Below, in pieces: positions 28,370 to 37,589 of a stretch of 64,000 bases of DNA. How positions within the stretch are numbered: position 1 is the first letter of the stretch; every line of letters begins with the position of its first letter. This DNA is from Arthrobacter sp. H35-D1. Lineage in GTDB: Bacteria > Actinomycetota > Actinomycetes > Actinomycetales > Micrococcaceae. The DNA is taken from contig NZ_JASISP010000005.1 of NCBI RefSeq assembly GCF_030063185.1, positions 124,001-188,000 on the forward strand. Direction: 5' to 3'. A model generated the notes under the pieces. The model did not search any database and was not told the DNA's origin. It saw only the letters and a program-made list of their open reading frames with translations. Position numbers and translations under genes: made by a program.

Positions 28370-29086
28370 GTGCGAAGCAAAGTGGGAGACACCCGTCCTG
28401 AAGTCCGGCCGCTGTGGCCGGCGTTTGCCCCCTACCTGGCTGTCTCAATCTTTCATGTGGGCGTCCTGGCATGCGGAGCCGCCGGCTTCGCCGAGGTGAG
28501 CAAGCTGGCCTTGATGCCAGCCTTGGCCTTGGCGCTGTTGTGGGGCTGGAGCCGCTCCGGGCGTGGGCGGAGCAGCGTAGTGGGCCTGCTGCTGGCAGCG
28601 CTGTTCTTCGCCTGGTTGGGCGACGGCGCCGGGACGCTCTTTCCATACGCGCCGACGGTGCCGCTCATGCTCGCGTTCTTTGGTCTGGCGCACCTTCTCT
28701 ACATGTGGACGTTTTGGCGACACCTGGCCCTTCGCGGGGCGCCGCCTTGGGTCTGGATTTTTGCCCTGTGGTGGCTGGTACTGGTGATTGCACTGTGGGC
28801 GCCGGCCGGCCCCTTGGCACCCGCCGTGACGGCCTACGGCGTCGTGCTGGGCGGAACGGCGGCCCTGGCAACACGCTGCCACCGGACACTGCTGTGCGGT
28901 GGCGTGTTTTTCCTGGCCTCCGACACCGTCTTGGCCTTTCGCATCTTTGCCCCCGACCTCATGCCCGCCTGGACCAGCCCGCTGGTCATGCTCACCTACA
29001 CGCTGGGGCAGGGCCTGATCGTTGCCGGTGCCCTCCTGACGCTGCGCAGGCCGCACGCGGCCGTTGTCAAGGCTTCCATGCAGTAG
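28370..29086 (+). CDS. YhhN-family membrane protein (lysoplasmalogenase-like)
   Basis: Integral membrane protein of 238 residues with about eight helices. YhhN/TMEM86 proteins include lysoplasmalogenases that cleave the vinyl ether of lysoplasmalogens. Family motifs are SKLALMPALALALL, AWLGDGAGTLFP and FFLASDTVLAFRIF, with the conserved Asp residues. GTG at 28370 is chosen because AGGAG lies four bases upstream; an ATG at 28322 would add 16 residues. Whether this organism makes plasmalogens is unknown, so the enzyme activity is only a family inference. Confidence 0.82.
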   Translation: MRSKVGDTRPEVRPLWPAFAPYLAVSIFHVGVLACGAAGFAEVSKLALMPALALALLWGWSRSGRGRSSVVGLLLAALFFAWLGDGAGTLFPYAPTVPLMLAFFGLAHLLYMWTFWRHLALRGAPPWVWIFALWWLVLVIALWAPAGPLAPAVTAYGVVLGGTAALATRCHRTLLCGGVFFLASDTVLAFRIFAPDLMPAWTSPLVMLTYTLGQGLIVAGALLTLRRPHAAVVKASMQ

Positions 29087-29114
29087 GACACGGACAGCCC
29101 TGCGGAGTGGAGGC

Positions 29115-30215
29115 TCAATACTTCAACACCGCCAGCTCCCGCAACAGCCTGGGCCGGTTGCGGTTGCGGGCACGAATCGAGGAGAGCAGGACGGCAGTAT
29201 CAGCGGCGCGGTTGGCCGCAGTGGCAATGGCATGGTGTTTTCGCAGCTGCCTGACCACCATCCTGTAGTTGCGCGCATCGGCAACGGTCAGCGACGCTTC
29301 GATGATTCGCTCCAGCACGGGCAGAACAGCCAACGGGTCGTACAGCTGATAGGCCTCCACGAGATCTTCCCATTGGGCAGCGCTGTCGAGGTCAAGCCGA
29401 TGTGCCTCGGCCCAAGCCAACGGGACGTCTTGAAGTGTCTGCAACAGGAACTCGATGTAGTCGTTCGGTCGCTCGGCCAGTTTTTCCAGAACCTCCGCTT
29501 GAAGCGAGGGCGAGGCCTCTCCTGCGGCGAGGTGAAGACGGGCCGCATTGGCCGAGCTGGGCCACCGGGAAAATTGCGTGTGGCGGGCAGCCAGTTCCTC
29601 CCCGGCGCGGTGCTCGTGCAGCAGCTCGCACCAGTATTTCCCGGCTTGCTCCGCCTGGTGTCCGTCCTCAAGGAACGCGGCACGCTTCGCCCAGTCGATC
29701 GCCAGTTCCGTTGCGCCGATCTCGAACAGGGCTTTTGCCGTGTTGTGCAGTTTGTAGGCGCGACTTTGGTCGCCCGCATGGGTTTCGATGATTCCAGCGG
29801 CGTCCCGGTGGGCCACGGACAAGCGTTCTGCGTTGTACTGCAGCACAAACCTTGCGTGTGCATGTTGGCTGGGGAGTTCGCCGGCGCCCGGATGCTCCAT
29901 GCGCAGCTTCCACGCAGCCCGCTTCTGCGCTTCCCCGGGCTCAGCGGGAATTGTTGCGGCGATCTGCTCGAGTTCGTCCTGGTATTTTGCGAGTCCCTTC
30001 GCGCCAAGTGCCGGTGCATAGTCGACGGGGTCGATGAGGAAGAAGTCCTGCCCGTCGCCGAACTGGAAACGGATCATCCATTTCACGAGTGCCCCAACAG
30101 CCGGCGGCGCCTCCCGGCACAGACGGGCATGGAGTTTCAGCAGGTGGTTGAAAATGTCTCCCATGCTTCCACCGGAGTCATCTGCGTGCAGCAGCAGCGG
30201 GTTACTGCCTCCCAA
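29115..30215 (-). CDS. DUF6880-like helical-repeat protein, possibly 5'-truncated
   Basis: Soluble alpha-helical protein of about 366 residues with TPR/HEAT-like character (NTAKALFEIGATELAIDWAK, then LEKLAERPNDYIEFLLQTL). The beginning, DDSGGSMGDIFNHLLKLHAR with DYAPALGAKGLAKYQDELE, matches the pattern of DUF6880 proteins of unknown role. The TTG at 30215 lacks a ribosome-binding site, and a protein-like stretch just upstream lies in another frame (EQVLPMFRSRAQLHRW). A frameshift may therefore have removed the real N-terminus. ATG inside SMGDIF is another start. Confidence 0.6.
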   Translation of the reverse strand: MGGSNPLLLHADDSGGSMGDIFNHLLKLHARLCREAPPAVGALVKWMIRFQFGDGQDFFLIDPVDYAPALGAKGLAKYQDELEQIAATIPAEPGEAQKRAAWKLRMEHPGAGELPSQHAHARFVLQYNAERLSVAHRDAAGIIETHAGDQSRAYKLHNTAKALFEIGATELAIDWAKRAAFLEDGHQAEQAGKYWCELLHEHRAGEELAARHTQFSRWPSSANAARLHLAAGEASPSLQAEVLEKLAERPNDYIEFLLQTLQDVPLAWAEAHRLDLDSAAQWEDLVEAYQLYDPLAVLPVLERIIEASLTVADARNYRMVVRQLRKHHAIATAANRAADTAVLLSSIRARNRNRPRLLRELAVLKY

Positions 30216-30491
30216 CGATGAAGCTGGGCCCTGCTTCGAAACATCGGCAGGACCTGTTCGCCCAGATCCGGCTCCTCTTGATCTCCCATAAGCCCATTCT
30301 CCCTAACGACGGGGGCAGCTGGCGAGCTGGCCGAAAAGATACGCCGTCGTGGCAAGTTGGCCCCGTCGTCGGCAAACAGGGCACATCGAGAACGCAGAAA
30401 GACCCCGTTCTCGCTGCCATGGGCCCGGACGTGGGGGTTGCCGTCCACGGGAGACGGCTTCACCGACGTGCTGCTTCACCCGGACACCAAA
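30216..30491. other. Intergenic gap with a possible gene fragment
   Basis: No intact gene was found. The right-hand part is downstream of tRNA-Pro. Near 30220-30300 on the minus strand, EQVLPMFRSRAQLHRW looks like the lost N-terminal frame of the DUF6880-like gene. Nothing else is supported. Confidence 0.35.
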
Positions 30492-30534
30492 AAACCCGCA
30501 GCCCCTCGGCATCAAGCCAAGGAACAGCGGGTTT
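30492..30534 (-). terminator. Intrinsic terminator of tRNA-Pro
   Basis: On the minus strand AAACCCGC (30527-30534) pairs with GCGGGTTT (30492-30499), and the right arm runs into a TTTTTT tract. It lies just downstream of the tRNA-Pro gene. Confidence 0.75.
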
Positions 30535-30541
30535 GTGTCGG

Positions 30542-30615
30542 TCGGGCTGACAAGATTTGAACTTGCGACCCCCTGACCCCCAGTCAGGTGCGCTACCAAG
30601 CTGCGCTACAGCCCG
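30542..30615 (-). tRNA. tRNA-Pro(GGG), CCA not encoded
   Basis: A 74-base cloverleaf. The acceptor stem is CGGGCTG/CAGCCCG, and the D-arm has GCGC ends. The anticodon stem CCTGA/TCAGG holds the loop CTGGGGG, giving anticodon GGG. The T-arm is GCAAG-TTCAAAT-CTTGT. The DNA after the discriminator reads CCG, so CCA must be added after transcription. Confidence 0.96.
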
Positions 30616-30713
30616 AAAGTTCAACGTGCGGAAGGAACCTTCCGTGGCTGAACCACCTGAAGAAGCCTACCCCATTTTCGTGGTGGCAGTGACCAAACCA
30701 GATGTGACCCGCG

Positions 30714-32270
30714 TTACTTCTTGCGGCTGCGCTTCTCACGCACGCGCATGCTGACCTCGATGGGCGTGCCCTCGAAGCCAAATGTCTCACGCAGGCGGCG
30801 GGTGATGAAGCGGCGGTAGCCCGGGTCCAGGAACCCGGTGGTGAACAAGACAAACTTCGGTGGGCGGCTGGAGGCCTGCGTGCCGAACAGGATACGGGGC
30901 TGCTTGCCGCCGCGCACGGGGTGCGGGTGTTCCGAGACCAGCTCGCCCAGGAACGCGTTCAGGCGTCCTGTGGGGATGCGGCGGTCCCAGTTTTCCAGGG
31001 CCAGGTCCAGCGCCGGGACCAACTTGTCCTTGTGCCAGCCGGTCTTGGCTGAAATGTTCACGCGCGGTGCCCACTCCACGTGGGCCAGGTCCTGGTCGAT
31101 TTCGCGTTCCAGGTACTTGCGGCGCTCGTCGTCCATCAAGTCCCACTTGTTGAATGCCAGCACCAGGGCACGGCCGGATTCGATGGCCAGTTGCAGAATG
31201 CGCACATCCTGCTCGCTGAGCACCTCGTCCACGGCCATCAGCACCACGGCCACTTCGGCCTTCTCCAACGCTGACTGTGTGCGCAGCGAGGCGTAGAAGT
31301 CGGCGCCTTGCTGCATGTGCACGCGGCGGCGGATGCCTGCCGTGTCCACAAAGCGCCAGGTGCGGTCGCCCAGCTCAATGAGCTCGTCCACGGGGTCGCG
31401 GGTGGTGCCGGCAACGTTGTCCACGACCACGCGCTCGGTACCTGCCAGCTTGTTCAGCAGCGAGGACTTGCCCACGTTGGGCCGTCCCAGCAGCGCGATG
31501 CGGCGAGGCCCACCGGTGCGCTCCAAACCAGCGACGGCGGAGAATTCCGGCAGCACGTCAATGACCTTGTCGAGCATGTCGGCAACGCCGCGACCGTGCA
31601 CGGCCGAGACCGGGTACGGCTCGCCCAGTCCCAGGCCCCACAGGGTGGCCACTTCGGCTTCCTGGACCAGGTCGTCGATCTTGTTGCCCACCAGGATGAC
31701 GGGCTTCTTGGACTTGCGCAGCATCCGCACAATGGCTTCGTCGGACGCTGTGATGCCCACCATGGCGTCAACCACCAGCAGCACGGCGTCGGCCATTTCC
31801 ACGGCAATCTCGGCCTGTTCGGCCACGCGCAGGTTAAGCCCGCGAGCATCGCGTTCCCAGCCGCCGGTGTCCACCAGGGTGAAGGGGCGCCCGCTCCAGT
31901 CAGCCGAGTACTGCACGCGGTCGCGAGTCACCCCGGGGGTGTCCTCCACCACGGCTTCGCGGCGACCCAGGATGCGGTTTACCAGCGTGGACTTGCCCAC
32001 GTTCGGTCGTCCCACAATGGCCAGCACCGGGTCCTGGCGCATCGCGTCGAAGCTGGTGCCGTCGTCGAACTCGCCGGACAGCAGGGCAGCGTCCTCGTCC
32101 TCGAGCTCGTAGTTGGAAAGTCCGGCCAGCAGGCCGGCTGCGCGGGCGTCGGCGTCCTCGTCGGAAATGGCCGCCACCCGCTCCGCCACTTGGTCGGCGC
32201 CTGTGGGCAGATAGTCCTGGTGACCAACCTCACCGTCGCCGACGGGGGTGGCTGACTTGGAGTCGCTCAT
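30714..32270 (-). CDS. der: Ribosome-associated GTPase Der (EngA)
   Basis: Essential GTPase for 50S subunit assembly. It has 518 residues with two tandem G domains, each with a P-loop (GRPNVGKST near residue 86 and GRPNVGKSS near residue 260) and NKxD (VGNKIDDL and FNKWDLMD), and a C-terminal KH-like domain ending in the basic run [10 protein letters not shown]. The first 70 residues are an acidic, probably disordered extension common in actinobacterial Der. The ATG overlaps the plsC stop (ATGA). It is the last gene of the parA-to-der operon. Confidence 0.97.
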   Translation of the reverse strand: MSDSKSATPVGDGEVGHQDYLPTGADQVAERVAAISDEDADARAAGLLAGLSNYELEDEDAALLSGEFDDGTSFDAMRQDPVLAIVGRPNVGKSTLVNRILGRREAVVEDTPGVTRDRVQYSADWSGRPFTLVDTGGWERDARGLNLRVAEQAEIAVEMADAVLLVVDAMVGITASDEAIVRMLRKSKKPVILVGNKIDDLVQEAEVATLWGLGLGEPYPVSAVHGRGVADMLDKVIDVLPEFSAVAGLERTGGPRRIALLGRPNVGKSSLLNKLAGTERVVVDNVAGTTRDPVDELIELGDRTWRFVDTAGIRRRVHMQQGADFYASLRTQSALEKAEVAVVLMAVDEVLSEQDVRILQLAIESGRALVLAFNKWDLMDDERRKYLEREIDQDLAHVEWAPRVNISAKTGWHKDKLVPALDLALENWDRRIPTGRLNAFLGELVSEHPHPVRGGKQPRILFGTQASSRPPKFVLFTTGFLDPGYRRFITRRLRETFGFEGTPIEVSMRVREKRSRKK

Positions 32271-32989
32271 GGTTGCTGTCCTTTGTGCATTGAAGAAAGG
32301 TGGTCATCCGCAGGCAATGCCTGCCCTGTTGCGGCTTGGGATGCGGAAATATGGGCCGCCAGCCGCTGGCGGATTAGTTCAGTTGCCCTGTCCATTGAAA
32401 CACGGCCGGAAACTCCCGGATCGCGCGTGATGGAAAGGGGTTCGCCCAACACCACGTGCAGTTTGCGCCGCGGTGCTGGAATCTTGTCGCGATGTTCCCC
32501 GGGGAGCCTGGTGCCCAGGATGGCAACGGGCACGACGGCGGCCCCCGAGTTCAGTGCCAGCCACGCCACCCCGCTGTTCATGGCGGAGGCGTCCCCGCTC
32601 CCCCGGGTGCCTTCCGGCAGTATCCCGATGCAGTCGCCGCGGTCCAGGACGGCTTTGGCGTATTGCAGGGCGGCCCGGTCGCCGGCACGGTTGACGGGGA
32701 TTTGTCCCGAGGCGTGCAGCACCCGGCCAAGGAAGCCCTTGAACATGTCGTGGCGGACCATGACGTGCATGTACCGGCTGCTGGCGCCCACCATGACGGG
32801 GCCGTCGAGGTAGCTCAAGTGGTTGGCAGCGAACACCACGGGCCCGTCGTGGGGGATGTTTTCCTTCCCCGTGACAGTTGTTCTGTAGATGACGTGGTCA
32901 AGCACCCGGCCCAGCGGCCGGCTCCAGCGGGTCTTCCACCGCGGCGGCGCCGATGTCAGCGTGCGCAGCGGCTTTTGCCTCGTTTTCAT
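32267..32989 (-). CDS. plsC: 1-acyl-sn-glycerol-3-phosphate acyltransferase family protein
   Basis: Membrane-associated PlsC-domain acyltransferase of 240 residues that likely makes phosphatidic acid from lysophosphatidic acid. The catalytic motif NHLSYLD (H-x4-D) is near residue 56, and the substrate motif is [12 protein letters not shown]. The C-terminal 40 residues are variable. Its start overlaps the cmk stop and its stop overlaps the der start, each by four bases. A plsC-like gene fused in order between cmk and der is frequent in Actinobacteria. Confidence 0.9.
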   Translation of the reverse strand: MKTRQKPLRTLTSAPPRWKTRWSRPLGRVLDHVIYRTTVTGKENIPHDGPVVFAANHLSYLDGPVMVGASSRYMHVMVRHDMFKGFLGRVLHASGQIPVNRAGDRAALQYAKAVLDRGDCIGILPEGTRGSGDASAMNSGVAWLALNSGAAVVPVAILGTRLPGEHRDKIPAPRRKLHVVLGEPLSITRDPGVSGRVSMDRATELIRQRLAAHISASQAATGQALPADDHLSSMHKGQQP

Positions 32990-33759
32990 TCAGTCGGGCC
33001 TGCATTCACGCTTTGGCGCACCACGTTGATGACGGCGCTCACGGTCTGTTCGAAATCAAGGTCCGAGGAGTCCACGGTGTAGACGCCGTCGGCAGCGCGT
33101 TGGAAGTCAACCACCGTGGAGTCCTTCGCGTCGCGGACCAGCACCTGTTCCGCCAGCTGCGCAGCGCTCTGGGTGCCACCGAGCTGCAGGCCCCGGCGCC
33201 GGAGGCGGGCCTCCTCGCTGGCGGTCAGGATCAGCCGGGCTTCGGCCTCGGGAGCCACCACCGTGGTGATGTCCCTGCCTTCAACCACTATGCGGTTCCT
33301 GCACTGGGCAATGATGTCTTGTTGGCGGCGCACCAAGGCGGCGCGTGCGCCCAGGTTCGTGGCGATGGTGCTGACGGAAGCGGAAATTTTGGGGTCGCGG
33401 ATGGCGGCGGTGACGTTGATGCCGTTGACCACCACCCGCTCGGAGTCCGGGTCCAGGCTTTGTTCGATCTTGATGGTCTTGGCTGCGGCCTCAACGGCGG
33501 CGGCATTGTTCAGGTCCAGGGCGGCGTTGAGGCAGTGCCACGTCACGCTGCGGTACATGGCCCCGGTGTCCAGGAACGCCAGGCCGAGCCGCTTGGCCAC
33601 GGCCTTGCTGACACTTGACTTGCCCGAGCCGGAGGGGCCGTCCACGGCAATGACAAGGGGCTTGCCGACGCGCAGCTGCTGCACTTCAGTACTTTTTAGT
33701 TCAGTACTTTTTAGTTCAGCATTATTTGGTTCTGCGTTGTTCATTGCTGAATTGTTCAT
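32986..33759 (-). CDS. cmk: Cytidylate kinase
   Basis: Phosphorylates CMP and dCMP with ATP. It has 257 residues. The P-loop DGPSGSGKSSVSKAVA, FLDTGAMYRSVTWHCL and the CMP-binding VVEGRDITTVVAP are all present. ATG at 33759 has GGAAGG seven bases upstream and overlaps the tyrA stop (ATGA). The first 35 residues are a low-complexity extension that includes ELKSTELKSTEV, encoded by a 15-bp tandem duplication at 33685-33714; this tail is not part of the kinase fold. Confidence 0.95.
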   Translation of the reverse strand: MNNSAMNNAEPNNAELKSTELKSTEVQQLRVGKPLVIAVDGPSGSGKSSVSKAVAKRLGLAFLDTGAMYRSVTWHCLNAALDLNNAAAVEAAAKTIKIEQSLDPDSERVVVNGINVTAAIRDPKISASVSTIATNLGARAALVRRQQDIIAQCRNRIVVEGRDITTVVAPEAEARLILTASEEARLRRRGLQLGGTQSAAQLAEQVLVRDAKDSTVVDFQRAADGVYTVDSSDLDFEQTVSAVINVVRQSVNAGPTE

Positions 33760-34874
33760 TGAATGACCTTCCAACTGCGTTCCGTCAATTCCTCCACCAG
33801 CGCCGCACGTCGCGACGGCAGCACTGAAAGTTCCACCATGCCCACCTGTTGGCCCGCGGAGTGATCCAGGCGCAGGTCTTCAACGTTGACGCCAATCTCA
33901 CCAATTTCGGTGAGCAGCTGGGCGATCTGTCCCGGCTTGTCGTCCACCAGCACTGTCAGCCACGAGTATTGTTGCGCCGGCCCGCCGTGTTTGCCCGGGA
34001 TGCGGCTCTGCCCTGCATTTCCTTCGGCCATGAGCTGCGCCATGTCCAGACGCGCCCCGGGTGCCGTGGGCGCACTCAGCGTGTTGATCAGCCGGTCCAG
34101 GTCGGTGCGGACACCTTCCATGATCTCCAGCAGCTTCGGGGCGTTGGCGCCCAGGATCTGCACCCACAGCGAAGGGTCGCTGGCGGCAATGCGGGTCACA
34201 TCGCGCAGGCCGTTGCCGGAGAGCGAGAGCGCGTGCGACGGTGTTTCCTGCAACCGACTTGCCACCAGCGATGCCATAATCTGGGGCAGGTGCGAGACAA
34301 GTGCCACGGCTCCGTCGTGCTCGTCGGGCGTGAAGCGGAACACGACGGCGTCAAGGTCGATCGCCAGTGAATGCGCCAACCTGACGGCGTGCGCCGAGCT
34401 TGCCTCTGATGGGCACAGCACCCATGGCATGGAGTTGAAAAGCTCCCCGCGGGCGGCAACCGGACCCGAACGTTCCCGCCCGGCCATGGGGTGCGTGCCC
34501 ACGTAGCGTTCCAGCGCAGCCGCATCCAATGCAGTTGATTCCAGCGCCGCAGTGGCCTGGAGTTCAGCCAATACCGATCCCTTGACGCTGGCAATGTCAA
34601 CCACGACGGCGGACGGGTACCGGATGAGCGAGGACGCCACCACGTTGGCCGTGACGTCCGGCGGGGCCGCCACGACAACCAGCTCGGGGTTCAGCTGCTG
34701 GGCCGCGTCAAAGGCCCGCCCGGCGCCGATGTCCACCGCCACGGCCTGGGCCGAGGGCGAGGGGTCGCTCAGGACAACCTCAAGGCCGTGCGCACGCAGG
34801 CCCAAACCAATGCTGGCTCCCAGCAGCCCGGTGCCGACAACCAGCACCGGGCCCAACAAGTGCGAAGGATTCAT
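33756..34874 (-). CDS. tyrA: Prephenate dehydrogenase with ACT domain
   Basis: NAD(P)-dependent enzyme of tyrosine synthesis that converts prephenate to 4-hydroxyphenylpyruvate. It has 372 residues. The Rossmann motif VVGTGLLGASIG is at the N-terminus, and THPMAGRERSGPVAARGELF holds the catalytic His. A C-terminal ACT domain (SWLTVLVDDKPGQIAQLLTE onward) probably gives feedback control by tyrosine. It lies between rluB (7-bp gap) and cmk (4-bp overlap), so it is expressed with the condensation/translation operon. Confidence 0.94.
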   Translation of the reverse strand: MNPSHLLGPVLVVGTGLLGASIGLGLRAHGLEVVLSDPSPSAQAVAVDIGAGRAFDAAQQLNPELVVVAAPPDVTANVVASSLIRYPSAVVVDIASVKGSVLAELQATAALESTALDAAALERYVGTHPMAGRERSGPVAARGELFNSMPWVLCPSEASSAHAVRLAHSLAIDLDAVVFRFTPDEHDGAVALVSHLPQIMASLVASRLQETPSHALSLSGNGLRDVTRIAASDPSLWVQILGANAPKLLEIMEGVRTDLDRLINTLSAPTAPGARLDMAQLMAEGNAGQSRIPGKHGGPAQQYSWLTVLVDDKPGQIAQLLTEIGEIGVNVEDLRLDHSAGQQVGMVELSVLPSRRAALVEELTERSWKVIQ

Positions 34875-34881
34875 CCGCTGT

Positions 34882-35973
34882 TTACATCCCCACGTCTGCG
34901 AGCAGGAAGCCTACTTCGTGGCGACCCAAAACTCGCACGCTTCCCTGGCGCTGGTCGCCCAAGGCAATGGGGCCGAACTTGACCCTGACCAGGCGCTCGA
35001 CGGGGTAGCCCACCGCGTCGAACATGCGCCGTACAATGCGGTTCTTGCCGGAGTGGAGCACCACTTCCGCCAGCACGTGGCCGGGCGTGGAATCGACGAG
35101 GCGGAAAGAGTCCACCTTTTGCCAGCCGTCTTCAAGCTCCACACCGTCCTTGAGCTTGGCGCCAATGCCGTGGGCCATCGGCCCGCGCACCTGGACAAGG
35201 TAGGTCTTGGGGATGCCGTATTTGGGGTGGCTGAGACGGTTGGAGAGTTCGCCGTCGTTGGTCAACAGCAACAAGCCCTCGGTGCTTGTGTCCAGACGTC
35301 CCACATGGAAGAGACGCTCACTGGTCTGGCGCTTCTTCAGGAAGTCGCTGATGCATGGGCGGCCTTCGGGGTCGTCCATGGTGGAAACAACGCCCTTGGG
35401 CTTGTTGAACACCATGTACACCAGGGAGTCATTCGTCTGGATGGTCATGCCGTCAACAGCAATTTCGACGGTTTCCGGATCCACGCGCAGGCCCAGCTGG
35501 TTCACCGTGACGCCGTCGACCTGGACGCGGCCTTCAATAATCATGTCTTCGCACAGGCGGCGCGATGCGACCCCCGCCATGGCCATGACCTTTTGCAGGC
35601 GCACGCCTTCGGCATTGTGAATGTCAATGTCGTCGGTGGTGCGTTCCGGGCGGCGGTTTTGCTCGGTGGGGCGGGCCTTGCTGGAGGCAACAGTGCGCCC
35701 GTACTGTTCATTCTTGAACGGACGGGCACCTGTTTGGCTCGGCTTGCGGGCGCCGGGCTTTGAACCGGCTCCCTTGTAGCCGCCCGACTTCGGGGCACCC
35801 GACTTGGGCGCTCCCGTTTTGGGTCCACCGGACTTGAACCCGCCCGATTTGGGGGCTCCCGAGCGGGGTGCACCCGACCGGGGCGCTCCCGACCGCGGTG
35901 CGCCCGAGCCGGGCTTGCCGCCACGGGGTTGGTTCTGTCCGGACGAGCTTCCGGAACGGGGTGACGGTGTCAT
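34882..35973 (-). CDS. rluB: 23S rRNA pseudouridine synthase RluB-type
   Basis: Pseudouridine synthase of 363 residues with an S4 RNA-binding domain (RLQKVMAMAGVASRRLCEDM) and the catalytic Asp in HVGRLDTSTEGLLLLTNDGE. The N-terminal 110 residues are a Gly/Ser/Pro/Lys-rich repeat tail (SGAPRSGAPRSGAPKSGG and similar units), basic and disordered, which may add RNA affinity. ATG at 35973 follows AAGGA. It continues the scpA-scpB operon, as is usual in Gram-positive bacteria. Confidence 0.94.
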   Translation of the reverse strand: MTPSPRSGSSSGQNQPRGGKPGSGAPRSGAPRSGAPRSGAPKSGGFKSGGPKTGAPKSGAPKSGGYKGAGSKPGARKPSQTGARPFKNEQYGRTVASSKARPTEQNRRPERTTDDIDIHNAEGVRLQKVMAMAGVASRRLCEDMIIEGRVQVDGVTVNQLGLRVDPETVEIAVDGMTIQTNDSLVYMVFNKPKGVVSTMDDPEGRPCISDFLKKRQTSERLFHVGRLDTSTEGLLLLTNDGELSNRLSHPKYGIPKTYLVQVRGPMAHGIGAKLKDGVELEDGWQKVDSFRLVDSTPGHVLAEVVLHSGKNRIVRRMFDAVGYPVERLVRVKFGPIALGDQRQGSVRVLGRHEVGFLLADVGM

Positions 35974-36009
35974 TAGAAAATCCTTAGGGTGTTAAAAGTT
36001 GTTCTCGTG

Positions 36010-36612
36010 CTAAAAGTGTGAATCATCGAAATCCTGGAGGTTTTCCAGACCGGGCAGGTGTGGCGCAATCTGCGGAAGTTCTTCCACGCTGCCCAACCCC
36101 AACCGTTCCAAAAAATACGCCGTGGTGCGGTACAAGAATGCCCCGGACACTGGATCGGTGCCCACTTCCTCAATCAGCCCGCGCTGCGCTAGCGTCCTCA
36201 CCACCGAGTCCACGTTGACTCCGCGAATCGCGGAAACGCGGGCCCGTGAAACTGGCTGGCGGTAGGCAATCACCGCCAAAGTCTCCAAGGCTGCCTGCGT
36301 GAGCCGGGCCGTTTGGCCGTCCACAACAAACTGGGACACTATCTCGGCGTAAGCAGGACGTGAATAAACACGCCATCCCCCGGCCAATTGCCGAAGTTCA
36401 AACCCGCGAACCGGTATGGTGTCACCTTCTCCAGTATAACCGTCGTATTCCCGCGCCAGTTCGTGCAATAGCTCACGTACCGTGGCTGTGGGCAATCCCA
36501 CCACGTCGGCCAATTGCTCCTCGGAAACGGGTTCATCGACGACCATCAAGACGGCTTCCATGGCGGCTTTGACGCTGTTTCTGCTTTCCAGCAGTTCAGG
36601 GTTGTCAAGCAT
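36010..36612 (-). CDS. scpB: Segregation and condensation protein B
   Basis: Non-SMC condensin subunit of 200 residues with two winged-helix domains (AAMEAVLMVVDEPVSEEQLA, then ALETLAVIAYRQPVSRARVS). It works with ScpA and Smc in chromosome organisation. The open frame extends 79 codons upstream inside scpA, but that sequence is Trp/Cys/Arg-rich and antiparallel in character to the real gene, so ATG at 36612 is used. It overlaps scpA by eight bases. rluB follows after 36 bp. Confidence 0.95.
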   Translation of the reverse strand: MLDNPELLESRNSVKAAMEAVLMVVDEPVSEEQLADVVGLPTATVRELLHELAREYDGYTGEGDTIPVRGFELRQLAGGWRVYSRPAYAEIVSQFVVDGQTARLTQAALETLAVIAYRQPVSRARVSAIRGVNVDSVVRTLAQRGLIEEVGTDPVSGAFLYRTTAYFLERLGLGSVEELPQIAPHLPGLENLQDFDDSHF

Positions 36613-37588
36613 GACTGCCTGCCACCTCCTGATCAAGGTCACGGTCATGGGGCTCACCGTCACCGGGTTCAAGGCCGCTGGGCTCACCTTCGCTGTGATC
36701 AACGGCCTGATGGTCAAAGTCGCTGTCCGTCCGCACCGGGTGGGCGACGCCGGCTCCCCAGCGCACCAGCAATGTGCCCAGCGGGTTCGGTTGGTCAAAG
36801 GCCACCATTTGGTCACTGAACAGTTCAAGCAGGGCAAGAAAGCGGGCAATGACCACCATGGACGATGTTGCGTCCGCAGTCAAGGTGGCAAAGGACAGCG
36901 AGGGTGAGTTCCAGCTGGCAAGGGCGGGCCCGCCGTCGGGCATGCCAGCTGTCAGCAGTGCCGCAATGATGGCGGCCTGGTCGCTGACGCTGACAGGCTG
37001 CACGTGCAGGTGCGCCACACCCACTTCGGTGCTTGGTGCTTCCTTGGCCTCCATGGCCTTGGCGGCCAGGGCGGCGAATTGTTCCGGCGTGTGCCGCCAC
37101 ACAAGTTCGGGCAATAGGGCGGCAAAGTGCGCTTCCAGTCCCACCTGCCGGGGGAAACGCTGCGCTTCACGAACAAGCTCGGCGCCCATGAGGGTGGCGA
37201 CTTCCTTGAAGGCCTTGTATTGCAGGAGCCGGGCGAACAAGAGGTCGCGGGCTTCCAGAAGGGCCAGGTCCTCATCGCTCTCCACTTCCCCGGCGGGCAG
37301 GAGGCGGGCGGCCTTCAGGTCCAAAAGGGTTGCCGCCAGCACCAGAAATTCGCTGGCTTCATCCAACGCCCATTCCTGGCCCAGCTCCTGCAGTGCCTTG
37401 AGGTAGCTGATGAATTCATCGGTGACTGTGGCAATTGCCACGTCGGTGATGTCCATCTCATGCTTGGAAATCAAGCCCAAAAGCAGGTCAAAGGGGCCCG
37501 TGAAGTTGTCCAGCCGGACTTCAAAACGCGTGGCGGTCCGTGCCTGCGTGCCTGCCGCGATCCCCGCGACTTGTGGTGTTTGCGCCAA
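36605..37588 (-). CDS. scpA: Segregation and condensation protein A (kleisin)
   Basis: Kleisin that bridges the Smc heads; 327 residues. The family N-terminus is FEVRLDNFTGPFDLLLGLIS, followed by HEMDITDVAIATVTDEF and SEFLVLAATLLDLKAARLLP. The C-terminal 50 residues are an acidic tail after the winged-helix end (ALLELFSDQMVAFDQ). The start is TTG at 37588, two bases from the end of parA, with GGAGG 11 bases upstream. Confidence 0.95.
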   Translation of the reverse strand: MAQTPQVAGIAAGTQARTATRFEVRLDNFTGPFDLLLGLISKHEMDITDVAIATVTDEFISYLKALQELGQEWALDEASEFLVLAATLLDLKAARLLPAGEVESDEDLALLEARDLLFARLLQYKAFKEVATLMGAELVREAQRFPRQVGLEAHFAALLPELVWRHTPEQFAALAAKAMEAKEAPSTEVGVAHLHVQPVSVSDQAAIIAALLTAGMPDGGPALASWNSPSLSFATLTADATSSMVVIARFLALLELFSDQMVAFDQPNPLGTLLVRWGAGVAHPVRTDSDFDHQAVDHSEGEPSGLEPGDGEPHDRDLDQEVAGSHA

Positions 37589-37589
37589 C

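Noticed and set aside
36613-36849. 79-codon N-terminal extension of scpB
   Set aside because: It lies inside scpA in another frame, is Trp/Cys/Arg-rich, and ScpB proteins start where the ATG at 36612 is.
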